DNA from: Natrinema pallidum DSM 3751
GTDB taxonomy: Archaea; Halobacteriota; Halobacteria; Halobacteriales; Natrialbaceae
Length of the DNA: 64,000 nucleotides
NCBI RefSeq assembly: GCF_000337615.1
Contig: NZ_AOII01000107.1
Span: 2,354-66,353, forward strand
Direction of reading: 5' to 3'
In this document: piece after piece, positions 52,245 to 60,500 of the stretch
Numbering within the stretch: the stretch's first letter is position 1
Layout of the letters: each line of letters begins with the position of its first letter
Translations under genes and position numbers: made by a program
The notes under the pieces: generated by a model
What the model was told of the DNA's origin: nothing
Databases searched by the model: none
The model's input: only the letters and a program-made list of their open reading frames with translations

Positions 52245-52769
52245 CTACAACAGTCGATACCGCCCGCGGCTCTCGCTGACGACCCCGCGCCGCGTCAGTT
52301 TCTCGAGCACGTCCCGTGCGTCTGCGGCCGAGACGCCGCGCTCACTGGCGTACTCGGCGACCTCGTCGTCCGTCGGTTCCTCGAGCGCGTCGAGGGCCCC
52401 TTCGACGATCTCCCGTTTGCTCCCGCTGCGGCTCGGCCCGCGCGGGTCGCGGTCGCCGGCCGCGTCGACCTCGTCGACATCCAGGCCGGATTCCGCGAGA
52501 TACTCGTCGTCGTCGACGACGCCGTCGGCGACCGCCGTCTCGAGGGCGGCAAAGGAGTCCAGTTCGGCGAAGGCCTCCCCCTCGCCCTGGCGGGTGGCGA
52601 GCATCGAGGCGCGAACGTCGCGGGCGTGGGCGGCGTCGTCGGTCTCGACGAACTTCTTGCGTTTCTCGTAGGCCCGGCGCGAGCCACAGCGGGGACACTG
52701 GGTCGTCTCGGAGCGCCCCTCGATGATCCAGAGGTTCGAGCACTCGCTACAGCCGACGACGGCGTACAT
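52245..52769 (-). CDS. DUF5817 domain protein with zinc ribbon and winged helix
   Basis: A 174-residue protein. The N-terminus MYAVVGCSECSNLWIIEG with QCPRCGSRRAYEKRKKFVET forms a zinc ribbon of the haloarchaeal DUF5817 type. A helical middle precedes a C-terminal winged-helix-like part (EYASERGVSAADARDVLEKL, then TRRGVVSESRGRYRLL). Both ends can bind nucleic acid, so a regulatory or RNA/DNA-processing role is likely. The frame is open far upstream, but the ATG at MYAVVGC is the family start. Confidence 0.8.
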   Translation of the reverse strand: MYAVVGCSECSNLWIIEGRSETTQCPRCGSRRAYEKRKKFVETDDAAHARDVRASMLATRQGEGEAFAELDSFAALETAVADGVVDDDEYLAESGLDVDEVDAAGDRDPRGPSRSGSKREIVEGALDALEEPTDDEVAEYASERGVSAADARDVLEKLTRRGVVSESRGRYRLL

Positions 52770-52857
52770 GTCTTGCCGTGAGCGTTCGACCCTGTTTAAT
52801 CGCTCGGAGTGGCGGCAAGTGACAACGCTTCTGTATGCGCCCCGCCAGGGGTGTCCC

Positions 52858-53670
52858 ATGAGCGACGACGAAGGCATCGACACGCCCGACGAGATAGCCG
52901 GCATCGGTGATGCCCGCGCGGTGCTCGGTATCGATCGCGACGCGGACGACGACGTGATCGATGCCGCGTTCGAACGGCTCGCCGACGACGCGGACGGCGA
53001 CCGATACTGGACCGCGGTCGCAGCCCGCGAGGTCGCCCGACTCGGCTCGGTACGGAACGGACTGGTGATCGCCGACGTGCTTCGGCGGCAACCGACGCCG
53101 GCCGATCTCACCTCCCTCGCCGATGCGGCGTCACTGCTCTCGTACAGTCCGCCGCCGAGCGAGTCGCGGCAACGAACCTCCTACAACCGCGGTCTCAGTC
53201 GCACGCTCGAGACCATCACCGAGCGGCTCGCAACCCTCGCGGCGGGGTCCGAGTTCGACGTCCCCGAGGGGACCGTCCGAGCGGTCGAGGTCGCGTCCCA
53301 TGCGCTTCGAGAGCGGGATCTCACGGCCGGAAAGCGGTGGGTGCTCGGGCCGGAAGCCGGGACGGAGACGACAGCGAGCGGCGGGTCGGCCGCCGAACCC
53401 GACCCGATGCCGGACCGAGACACGCTCATCCACGGGTGGGCGTACAGCGTCACCTCGGACGGCTCGATCGAGTACTACGCCGCGCCGAACGGCGATACGC
53501 TCATCAGACTCACGACGGCGACCGCTCCCGGCGGCCCGGAGACCGGCTGTGAAGCGACGCGTATCCGGGACGGCGACGACTGGGAGACACGAACCGGCAG
53601 ATACGGTGAACTGAAGCGCCTCGTCAAGCGATGGATTATCGACCACGACGCGACCGATAGGCCCCGCTGA
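52858..53670 (+). CDS. Uncharacterised haloarchaeal protein with J-domain-like N-terminus
   Basis: A 270-residue acidic protein, not assigned to a known family. Residues 15-45 (DARAVLGIDRDADDDVIDAA) look like the start of a DnaJ domain, but the HPD motif is missing. A helical middle contains YNRGLSRTLETITERLATLA. The C-terminal 75 residues read as a small beta-sheet domain (YSVTSDGSIEYYAAPNGDTL). The ATG is preceded by a promoter region shared with the divergent DUF5817 gene. Function unknown. Confidence 0.65.
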   Translation: MSDDEGIDTPDEIAGIGDARAVLGIDRDADDDVIDAAFERLADDADGDRYWTAVAAREVARLGSVRNGLVIADVLRRQPTPADLTSLADAASLLSYSPPPSESRQRTSYNRGLSRTLETITERLATLAAGSEFDVPEGTVRAVEVASHALRERDLTAGKRWVLGPEAGTETTASGGSAAEPDPMPDRDTLIHGWAYSVTSDGSIEYYAAPNGDTLIRLTTATAPGGPETGCEATRIRDGDDWETRTGRYGELKRLVKRWIIDHDATDRPR

Positions 53671-53770
53671 CCGTCACTGCACACTTGCTCGCACGACGGT
53701 CGTGCGAGCGGCGTGTCCCTCGGTCCGATGCCCCCGTCTCGAGTCGAACCCGACTGCGACGCCAGCGTGC

Positions 53771-54103
53771 TCAGTGTGCGGAGACGTCCGAGAGGACGTT
53801 CAGACAGTAAACGCCGGCGAGGATGAGTCCCATCCCGGCGACGGCCGCCCCGTCGAGGTGTTCGTCGAACGCGAGCACGCCGATGGCCGCGACGCCGATG
53901 ATCCCGAGCGCGGCCCACGTCGCGTAGACGATGCCGACCGGCAACTCCTCGAGCGTCAGCGAGAGCAGATAGAAGGCGAGGCCGTAGCCGATCACGACGC
54001 CGAGACTCGGCAGCGGTCGCGAGAACCCGTCGGAGAGTTTGAGGGCCGTCGTTCCGAACAGTTCCGACAGGATCGCCCCGCTGAGTATGACGTACGGGTT
54101 CAT
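53771..54103 (-). CDS. SMR family (EmrE/SugE-like) transporter
   Basis: A 110-residue protein with four transmembrane helices. The essential Glu14 of the first helix is in ILSGAILSELFGTTALKLSD. GYGLAFYLLSLTLEELPVGI and VYATWAALGIIG carry the conserved Tyr/Trp, and ILAGVYCLNVLS ends the protein. SMR proteins act as dimers that exchange protons for cationic drugs or guanidinium. A TTTCTATAAC box lies about 20-25 nt before the ATG on the minus strand. Confidence 0.92.
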   Translation of the reverse strand: MNPYVILSGAILSELFGTTALKLSDGFSRPLPSLGVVIGYGLAFYLLSLTLEELPVGIVYATWAALGIIGVAAIGVLAFDEHLDGAAVAGMGLILAGVYCLNVLSDVSAH

Positions 54104-54377
54104 ACAGCGACGTAGTTATAGAAAACTACTATTCCTTTCGCATCGCTGCGGATCGACGGGACGGAACCCGCCGGTATCCGCGGACCCGTGTGTGCGCCGT
54201 CGCCGTTTCGCCGCTGTGGAACGGGGTTCGCACACGACCTCGAGCCGGTGTGACGGTCGACGAGTACAGCAATCACGCGAATAGTACGGCCGTCAGCGGG
54301 GCAATCAGTGGGTCCGTGAGCACGCTAATAGCTACGAATACCACGGAGTTATATATTCGACTTCGAAAGAGGGACCG

Positions 54378-55754
54378 ATGGCAACCGAGTCACGGTCGTC
54401 GGACTCGTGGGGTATCGGACGGATCGGGTCGTTTCTCGAGCGTCTGGGGCCGACGTGGCTCGCCGGCGCGATCGCGGCGGGGCCGGCGACCATGGCCAGT
54501 CTGCTGGTCGCGGGCGCGAGCTTCGGCTACGCCCTGCTGTGGGTGGTCGTCCTCTCGGCCGTCCTCGGGACCGTCGGGCAGTATCTCTCGATGCGGCTGG
54601 GACTGCTCACCGAAGCGGGCATCGTCGCGGTCGTCGAACGCCACCTCGGCTCGCGGTGGGCCTGGGTGCTCGTGATCGACGTTGTAGTAGCTGCGGGGTT
54701 AGCACAGCTCGTGATTATGAAGACGCTCGCGGACGTGACTGCGACGATCGCCGCCAGTGCGGGCGTCGGTATCGCCGCCCTGACCGATCCGCGACTCTGG
54801 GGCGTCGTCTGGGCGGTGGTGCTCGCCGGAGGGCTCGCGGGAGGTGGCTACCGCTTCGCGGAGGTCGGCGCGAAGGTCCTCGTCTCGGTCGTCGTCGCCG
54901 CGTTCGTCGCCTCGGCGTTCGTCGTCCCGATCGACCCGACAGCGGCGGCGAGCGGGCTGCAACCCACGATCCCGGCCGGCGTCGACGGGGCGCTCGTCGC
55001 CGCGGGCATCCTCGGCGGTGCGGTCCACATCACGCTGTTGACGATGCAAAGCTACACGATGCGCGCCCGCGGCTGGACGCGCAGCGAGACCGACATCGCG
55101 ACGTTCGACGTCGTCAGTTCGATGCTCGTCGCTTTCGGCGTCTTCAGCCTCGCCGTCTTCCTCGTGGCGGCGAGCGTCCTCCCGTCGACCGGCGTCGATC
55201 CGGCGACGATCGACGGCGTCGGAGCCGCGCAAACGCTCGGTCCGATCGCCGGCGAGTACGCCACGTGGCTGTTCTTCGCCGGACTGTTGGGTGCGGCAGT
55301 TTCGACGCTCGGGGGCAACACGATCGTTCCGCCGTACCTGCTCGCCGACAAGTTCGGCTGGGATCGGTCCGTCGATGATCCCCGCTACCGGGCCACGATC
55401 GTCGTCGCCGCGCTCGTCTCGGCGATCGGCCCGTTTCTCGGCGGGACGTTCTTCCAACTTCTCGTCCTCACGCTCGCGTTCGGACTCGTCGGGACACCCT
55501 TCGCTATCGCGGTGCTCCTCTCCCTGTTGAACGACCCCAGCGTCGTCCCCGAGACGAACTCGGTGCCGGCCAACGTCGGCGGCCTCGCGCTCTTTGCCGT
55601 CGCCACCGTCCTCGCTGGCGAGTTCGTCCTCGCGGAACTCGAGACGGTCACCGAGCCGCTTTCGGCGTTCGTCGTCGCCTTCGCGGCGGCGATGGCACTG
55701 GCGATCATCGGCGTCGCTGGGCGGTACGGCCGTGATAGGGTCGCCGCTCGCTGA
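54378..55754 (+). CDS. Nramp-family-like transporter, divergent metal site
   Basis: A 458-residue membrane protein with about 11 helices arranged as in Nramp divalent-metal transporters. The first helix reads GPTWLAGAIAAGPATMASLL where canonical Nramp has the metal-binding DPGN; both Asp and Asn are gone. Helix 6 reads GGAVHITLLTMQS, keeping a His but not the usual Met-Pro-His. It therefore may carry another ion, such as Mg2+, or not be a Mn/Fe transporter at all. GTTATATATTCG 21-32 nt before the ATG is a strong TATA box for a leaderless mRNA. Confidence 0.82.
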   Translation: MATESRSSDSWGIGRIGSFLERLGPTWLAGAIAAGPATMASLLVAGASFGYALLWVVVLSAVLGTVGQYLSMRLGLLTEAGIVAVVERHLGSRWAWVLVIDVVVAAGLAQLVIMKTLADVTATIAASAGVGIAALTDPRLWGVVWAVVLAGGLAGGGYRFAEVGAKVLVSVVVAAFVASAFVVPIDPTAAASGLQPTIPAGVDGALVAAGILGGAVHITLLTMQSYTMRARGWTRSETDIATFDVVSSMLVAFGVFSLAVFLVAASVLPSTGVDPATIDGVGAAQTLGPIAGEYATWLFFAGLLGAAVSTLGGNTIVPPYLLADKFGWDRSVDDPRYRATIVVAALVSAIGPFLGGTFFQLLVLTLAFGLVGTPFAIAVLLSLLNDPSVVPETNSVPANVGGLALFAVATVLAGEFVLAELETVTEPLSAFVVAFAAAMALAIIGVAGRYGRDRVAAR

Positions 55755-55790
55755 GCCGGATCGCGCATCGGTCGCGTTCGCGACGCGAGG

Positions 55791-55949
55791 TCAACCCAGA
55801 ACGGCGGTGATCACCGCGAAGAAGACGAGCGCGCCGCCGGCGGTAACGGCGGCCGAGACCGTCAGCGGCAGGAGGACTCGCGCGGCCGTCCGTACCGTCT
55901 CCGTCGCCGATTCGACCGCGGTTGCGGGACCGTGAACGTCTCGTTCCAT
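55791..55949 (-). CDS. Small single-helix membrane protein
   Basis: A 52-residue gene read directly from the minus strand: MERDVHGPATAVESATETVR, then TAARVLLPLTVSAAVTAGGA, then LVFFAVITAVLG. An amphipathic acidic N-terminus precedes a hydrophobic C-terminal half that would cross the membrane once or twice. Codon use is native. It converges with the Nramp-like gene 36 nt away. No family is known to me; without a homologue search it remains a probable gene. Confidence 0.5.
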   Translation of the reverse strand: MERDVHGPATAVESATETVRTAARVLLPLTVSAAVTAGGALVFFAVITAVLG

Positions 55950-56081
55950 ACCAGCGATGCCCACATCCTGGCCCTTGAAAGTCAGTCAGACGGCCGACAG
56001 ACGCCGATGCGATTTCAGCCGCGTCCGTCTGTGTGTTACTCGAGCGGCTGGCCCGAACACGTTTTCCGGACAGTCGTGGCC

Positions 56082-56519
56082 TCAGTCGATCGCTTTCCGC
56101 ATCTCGACGTGCGGGATACCGGCTTCCTCGAACTCCTCGCCGTGGCGTTCGTACCCCAGGCTCCGATAGAAGTCGGCGGCCCGCGTCTGTGAGTGGAGTT
56201 TCAGCGCCGTGATTCCCGCATCGATGGCCCGCTGTTCGAGCGCGTTCATCAGTGCGCGACCGACGCCGTCATCCCGGTGGGACTTGCGGACCGCGACGCG
56301 TTCGACTTTACCCACGCCCGCCTCGTACTCGCGCAGTCGCGCCGCACCGATCGGCTCCGCACCGTCGTACGCGACGAAGTGGACGGCGGTCTCGTCGTGG
56401 TCGTCGTACTCCAGTTCTTCGTCGACGCCCTGCTCCTCGACGAACACCGCCCGTCGGACCGCGAAGGCGTCGTCGCGCTCGCGATCGGTCTCGGCGGCCC
56501 GCACCTCGAGATCGTCCAT
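56082..56519 (-). CDS. GNAT family N-acetyltransferase
   Basis: A 145-residue acetyltransferase. VRRAVFVEEQGVDEELEYD and the acetyl-CoA loop VAVRKSHRDDGVGRALM (R-x2-G-x-G/A type) with LKLHSQTRAADFYRSLGYE give the GNAT fold; the start pattern FVEEQGV resembles ElaA-like members. Small amines or proteins could be the acceptor. The gene follows the hairpin array beyond icd on the same strand, so it could share the icd transcript if that is not terminated. Confidence 0.92.
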   Translation of the reverse strand: MDDLEVRAAETDRERDDAFAVRRAVFVEEQGVDEELEYDDHDETAVHFVAYDGAEPIGAARLREYEAGVGKVERVAVRKSHRDDGVGRALMNALEQRAIDAGITALKLHSQTRAADFYRSLGYERHGEEFEEAGIPHVEMRKAID

Positions 56520-56630
56520 CGAACGGGTGTACGGCCACCGATGACGAGTGCGTTACGATACGCGCTGCTCGAAGCGTGACTCGCCGTTTGCCGGACACGC
56601 CGGAAAGAGAATCGGGAGAGTAGAACGCTT

Positions 56631-56772
56631 CCGAGAACCCCCTCCAGGAGGTTCTCGGGTACGTCAGAACGCCTCACGTTCTGACTGTCCGAAACGCCGG
56701 CGTCCGCCAGCGTTTCGATATGCTTGCGATGTCGCCGCAAGCGGACGAGAACCCCTCTACGAGAGTTTCTCG
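56631..56772 (-). repeat. Array of five consecutive hairpins downstream of icd
   Basis: Five inverted repeats follow one another: CCGAGAACC/GGTTCTCGG (56631-56639, 56650-56658), GTCAGAACG/CGTTCTGAC (56663-56671, 56677-56685), CGAAACGC/GCGTTTCG (56690-56697, 56710-56717), GCTTGCG/CGCAAGC (56722-56728, 56736-56742) and CGAGAA/TTCTCG (56746-56751, 56767-56772). The last overlaps the icd stop codon. The first and last are similar to each other over about 26 nt. All arms are perfect. Such a chain is not explained by coding, and would fold the icd 3' untranslated RNA into a row of stems. Confidence 0.75.
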
Positions 56773-58019
56773 ATGTTCGTGACGACTTCGTCGGCGAACT
56801 CGCTGGTGGCGAGTTTCTCGGCGTCCTCGAGGTTCCGCTCGAGGTCGTAGGTAACCTTGCCCGAGGAGATGGTCTCCTCGACGGCGTCGCGGACGAGGTC
56901 GGCGGCGTCGTCCCAGCCGATGTAGTCGAGCATCATGCGGCCCGAGAGGATCATGGCGGTCGGGTTGACCTTGTCCTGGCCCTCGTACTTGGGCGCGGAG
57001 CCGTGGACGGGTTCGGCCAGCAGGAGGCCGTCGCCGAAGTTCGAACCGGGGGCGATGCCGAGGCCGCCGATCTGTGCGCCGGCGGCGTCGGACATGTAGT
57101 CCCCGTTGAGGTTCATCGTCGCGATGACGTCGTAGTTGTCCGTGCGGGTCAGGAGCTGCTGGAGCATGTTGTCGGCGATACGGTCGTTGACGACGACCGC
57201 GTCCTCGGGAGCCTCGCCGTCACGCTCCTCCCAGAGGGTGTCCTCGGTGATGACTTCGTCGCCGTACTCCTCTTCGGCGACCTCGTAGCCCCAGTCGCGG
57301 AACTGGCCCTCGGTGAACTTCATGATGTTCCCCTTGTGGACCAGCGTGACCGAGTCGCGGTCGTGTTCGAGGGCGTAGTCGATGGCGCGGCGGACGAGTC
57401 GCTTCGTCCCAAATTCCGTGATCGGCTTGACGCCGATGCCGACGGGGCCGTCGTGGATGGTGTTGTCGAAGCCCATGTCCTCCTCGACGAACTCCTTGAC
57501 TTCCTCGACTTCGTCGGTACCTTCCTCCCACTCGATGCCGGCGTAGACGTCTTCCGTGTTCTCACGGAAGGTAACCATGTCCATCTGTTCCGGCTCGGAG
57601 ACGGGCGACGGGACGCCGTCGAGGTAGTAGGTCGGGCGGACGTTCGCGTAGAGGTCGAGTTTCTTCCGCAGTGCGACGTTCAGCGAGCGGAAGCCGGCAC
57701 CGACGGGTGTCGTCAGCGGGCCCTTGATCGCGACGCGGTGTTCCTTGATCGCTTCGACGGTCTCGTCGGGCAGGTTCTCGTCGTACTTCTCGCGGGCGGA
57801 CTCGCCGGCGTAGAGACGCATCCAGTTGATGTCGCGGCCGGTCGCCTCCGCGGCGGCCTCCAGGACCGTCTGTGCGGCGGGACCGACATCGCTCCCGACA
57901 CCGTCCCCGTAGATAATCGGGATGATCGGGTTATCAGGAACCTCGAGTTCGTCCTCGGTTCCCTCTTTCAGCGTGATCCGTTCCCCGTCCTCGGGGACCT
58001 CGATCTTGTCGTAGCTCAT
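56757..58019 (-). CDS. icd: Isocitrate dehydrogenase (NADP+)
   Basis: A 420-residue enzyme of the citric acid cycle that oxidises isocitrate to 2-oxoglutarate with NADP+. Substrate-binding Ser/Asn/Arg are in GAGFRSLNVALRKKLDLYAN with VRPTYYL. FRENTEDVYAGIEW and NIMKFTEGQFRDWGY hold the catalytic Tyr/Lys region. NLNGDYMSDAAGAQIGGLGI and EPVHGSAPKYEGQD are the metal and cofactor parts. The length fits haloarchaeal enzymes. The ATG for MSYDKIEVPEDGE was chosen; 16 codons upstream are not family-like. Confidence 0.97.
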   Translation of the reverse strand: MSYDKIEVPEDGERITLKEGTEDELEVPDNPIIPIIYGDGVGSDVGPAAQTVLEAAAEATGRDINWMRLYAGESAREKYDENLPDETVEAIKEHRVAIKGPLTTPVGAGFRSLNVALRKKLDLYANVRPTYYLDGVPSPVSEPEQMDMVTFRENTEDVYAGIEWEEGTDEVEEVKEFVEEDMGFDNTIHDGPVGIGVKPITEFGTKRLVRRAIDYALEHDRDSVTLVHKGNIMKFTEGQFRDWGYEVAEEEYGDEVITEDTLWEERDGEAPEDAVVVNDRIADNMLQQLLTRTDNYDVIATMNLNGDYMSDAAGAQIGGLGIAPGSNFGDGLLLAEPVHGSAPKYEGQDKVNPTAMILSGRMMLDYIGWDDAADLVRDAVEETISSGKVTYDLERNLEDAEKLATSEFADEVVTNIEKLS

Positions 58020-58578
58020 TTCGTCTGTACGGTTCTTCGACGGGGGTAAAAGGTCTACCATTTCCATCGCGGGCCGGCAAAAGTTGAACGATTCCCTGCC
58101 CTTCTTGAGTGGCTCATCCTCCCGAAAACGCCCGTGTTGGCGGAGACACTAGGTCGGCGTATGGCGGCTCTCGATATGGTGTCCCATCATATGGTGGGTA
58201 CACGCACGCCGAAATCAGCACGTTCGTCCGCACCCGTCGTTTGTACACCCTTCGACGGCGCGGTTGGCGGAACGGACTCCCCGTGGCTGCCACCGCGAAC
58301 CGACGTCCGCCCGCCGGGTGCGTCGTTCGTGCCCTCGGTCTCGCGGTGGTCACGGGACTCGAGTCGATACCGGCGACGTTCGACGTGGATCAATGGCGTC
58401 TCTCACGCCGTTCGACACCAGGTACGCGGCGAGTATAACGCGTGGCGACCGTTTCATCGATGTCGACGGCGTTACGGGTCGTTTCCTTCCCGAACGGTCG
58501 GTTCAGCGAACCGTTCGGTTGCCGCCCGAGGGATGCCACCGCCGCCTGCGGCCGGGGATTCGACGATCGTCGTGAGGA
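58020..58578. other. Intergenic region
   Basis: About 560 nt between icd and a small zinc-finger gene. Open frames yield Arg/Ser/Pro-rich, unrecognised translations. ATATGGTG occurs twice within 25 nt (58176-58200) and CCCATCATATGGTGGG is nearly self-complementary; its role is unknown. The icd promoter should lie in the first 60 nt (CTACCATTTCC region). No gene is called. Confidence 0.4.
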
Positions 58579-58611
58579 ACATTTATTATTGACGTATCCG
58601 TGGATCGAACC

Positions 58612-58737
58612 ATGTTTCGAGCGCCGCAGTACGCCTCGAGTCGATGTCCGCGCTGTGACGTGACGCTGTCGAACGTGCAAGGGGTCGTCGCCTGTCCGGC
58701 GTGTAACTGGATCGATGGGGAGCCGACGACCCACTGA
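58612..58737 (+). CDS. 41-residue zinc-finger micro-protein
   Basis: A short gene read directly from the sequence: MFRAPQYASSRCPRCDVTLS, then NVQGVVACPACNWIDGEPTT and a final His. Two knuckles CPRC and CPAC can bind one zinc. TTTATTATT, 22-33 nt before the ATG, is a strong TATA box for a leaderless transcript. Small double-CxxC proteins of this kind are well known in haloarchaea and some affect growth or swarming; this one's role is unknown. It lies 74 nt before map on the same strand. Confidence 0.72.
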   Translation: MFRAPQYASSRCPRCDVTLSNVQGVVACPACNWIDGEPTTH

Positions 58738-58811
58738 GACGGCTGCGAGTCGTCTCCAGCGTTCGTCGGAGAGACGGAACCTCTTTTTGTCGACCCATCC
58801 AACCCCGTGAT

Positions 58812-59711
58812 ATGGCCGAATCCGAGGTGGACCTCGAGTCCGAGAAGTACGAAAAGCACCGCGAAGCGGGGGCGATCCTCGCGCAGGTACGTGAAGAAGC
58901 CGCCGAGCGCGTCGAGGTCGGTGCGAGCCACCTCGAGGTCGCCGAGTGGGCGGAGGACCGAATCCGGGAACTCGGCGGTCAGCCCGCGTTCCCCGTCAAC
59001 ATCTCCGTCGACGAGGAGGCAGCCCACGCGACGCCGTCGATCGACGACGAGACGACCTTCGGCGAGGAGATGATCAACCTGGACATCGGCGTCCACGTCG
59101 ACGGCTGGCTGGCCGACACTGCCATCACCGTCGATCTCTCCGGCACTCCGGAACTCGCCGAGGCCTCCGAACAGGCCTTGGAGGCCGCGCTCGAGATCGT
59201 CGAACCCGGCGTCGGGACCGGCGAGATCGGGGCCGAAATCGAGGACGTCATCGACGGCTACGGCTACAACCCCGTCGTCAACCTCACTGGCCACGGGCTG
59301 GGTCACTGGGAACAACATACCTCGCCGAACATCCCGAACCGCGCCGTCTCGCAGGGGACGACGCTGGAGGTCGGCGACGTCGTCGCGATCGAGCCGTTCG
59401 CGACCGACGGCGGCGGCAAAGTCACCGAGGGAGCGAGCGAGGAGATCTTTTCGCTCGAGCGCGAGGGCACGATCCGAAACCGGCAGGCCCGCGAGGCCCT
59501 CGAGCAGATCACCGACGAGTTCCGGACGCTGCCGTTCGCGACGCGATGGCTCGAGACTGACCGACCCGAAATGGCGCTGCGCCGACTCAAGCGCAACGAT
59601 ATCGTCCACAGCTATCCGGTGCTCAAGGAGGACGACGACTCCCTCGTCAGTCAGAAAGAGCACACGCTCATCATCACCGAGGACGGCTGCGAAGTGACGA
59701 CCGAACGGTGA
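58812..59711 (+). CDS. map: Methionine aminopeptidase, type II
   Basis: A 299-residue enzyme that removes the initiator methionine from new proteins. The metal ligands are visible: Asp in INLDIGVHVDGWLADTAITV (two), His in GHGLGHWEQHT, Glu in VAIEPFATDG and Glu in QKEHTLIITEDG. The insertion after residue 190 is typical of the archaeal/eukaryotic type II. Residues AHATPSIDDET supply the substrate-contact His. It follows the micro-protein gene. Confidence 0.96.
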   Translation: MAESEVDLESEKYEKHREAGAILAQVREEAAERVEVGASHLEVAEWAEDRIRELGGQPAFPVNISVDEEAAHATPSIDDETTFGEEMINLDIGVHVDGWLADTAITVDLSGTPELAEASEQALEAALEIVEPGVGTGEIGAEIEDVIDGYGYNPVVNLTGHGLGHWEQHTSPNIPNRAVSQGTTLEVGDVVAIEPFATDGGGKVTEGASEEIFSLEREGTIRNRQAREALEQITDEFRTLPFATRWLETDRPEMALRRLKRNDIVHSYPVLKEDDDSLVSQKEHTLIITEDGCEVTTER

Positions 59712-60045
59712 CCGTCTTGTTGAGGTAACGACCGCGACTCACACTCGCCGCGGACGTCGGTGTATTACGGGACGGCGTGATCGGTATCGTCTGTCGTTGG
59801 CCGCCGCTATCGTCGTCTCCGACTGTAACGAGGGAGGAGCCAGAAGCTGACGCGACAGCCACCCGCGACCGTCTGTTATCGCCGTTTACGAGCGCTGTAG
59901 GGAGCGAGCGTGCGTGAGACTCATCCGTTCATAGAAATTCCACACCCAGTCACGCCAAGGGGAGGTCCGCCATCGACGAGCGACCGATCTGGCGGGCACC
60001 AACCTGAAACGGGTCCGAATCGAGTCCTCGTATTCCCACCACTCG
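59712..60045. other. Intergenic region
   Basis: About 330 nt between two convergent genes. No open frame has a recognisable product and no strong terminator-like hairpin was found. Nothing else is seen. Confidence 0.4.
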
Positions 60046-60246
60046 TTACGCGTTGTTCATCCGCTGACTCGAGCGGTTACCACACCGTTGACACTCGCTC
60101 ACCCGGTACGGTTCGCGGGAGAACTGTGCGTTTTCCTGCTTGACGCTTTCAGTTCTGATCTGGACGGACACCTCGTGGAGCGTTTCTAAGTCACACTCCT
60201 CACAGTGCTCGGTCATCCCGTTGACGGAGTCATCAGTCGTTGCCAT
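60046..60246 (-). CDS. DUF7835-like zinc beta-ribbon protein
   Basis: A 66-residue small protein. NGMTEHCEECDLETLHEVSV and VSECQRCGNRSSQRMNN provide two CxxC pairs for one zinc. I recall this pattern as the DUF7835 haloarchaeal family. GTTTAAGATA, 27-36 nt before the ATG on the minus strand, fits a TATA box. Probably a nucleic-acid or protein-binding micro-protein; function unknown. Confidence 0.82.
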   Translation of the reverse strand: MATTDDSVNGMTEHCEECDLETLHEVSVQIRTESVKQENAQFSREPYRVSECQRCGNRSSQRMNNA

Positions 60247-60500
60247 TATCTGATTACTTGCAGTAGCCCTATCTTAAACCCACGCTTCATTTTGAGCCGT
60301 GAGCCATCAAAACCGCATGAGGGCGGCGACCTCGATTCGAGATCGTCTGAGAGCGTTCGATACCGTTTAGATCCGGTTTTCGTGGCTTTATAGGGGAATT
60401 ATGAGTCACTGTTGCATGGATTTACGGACGAATTACCCGTTCGTTCCGGCCCGAGTCGGCGGACTGAAACGCTTTAGGGACACCTCGAGTGGTATCGAAC

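Noticed and set aside
56249-56740. Minus-strand frame running through the hairpin array into the GNAT region
   Set aside because: It crosses the inverted repeats and lies out of frame with GNAT; only the GNAT frame has motifs.
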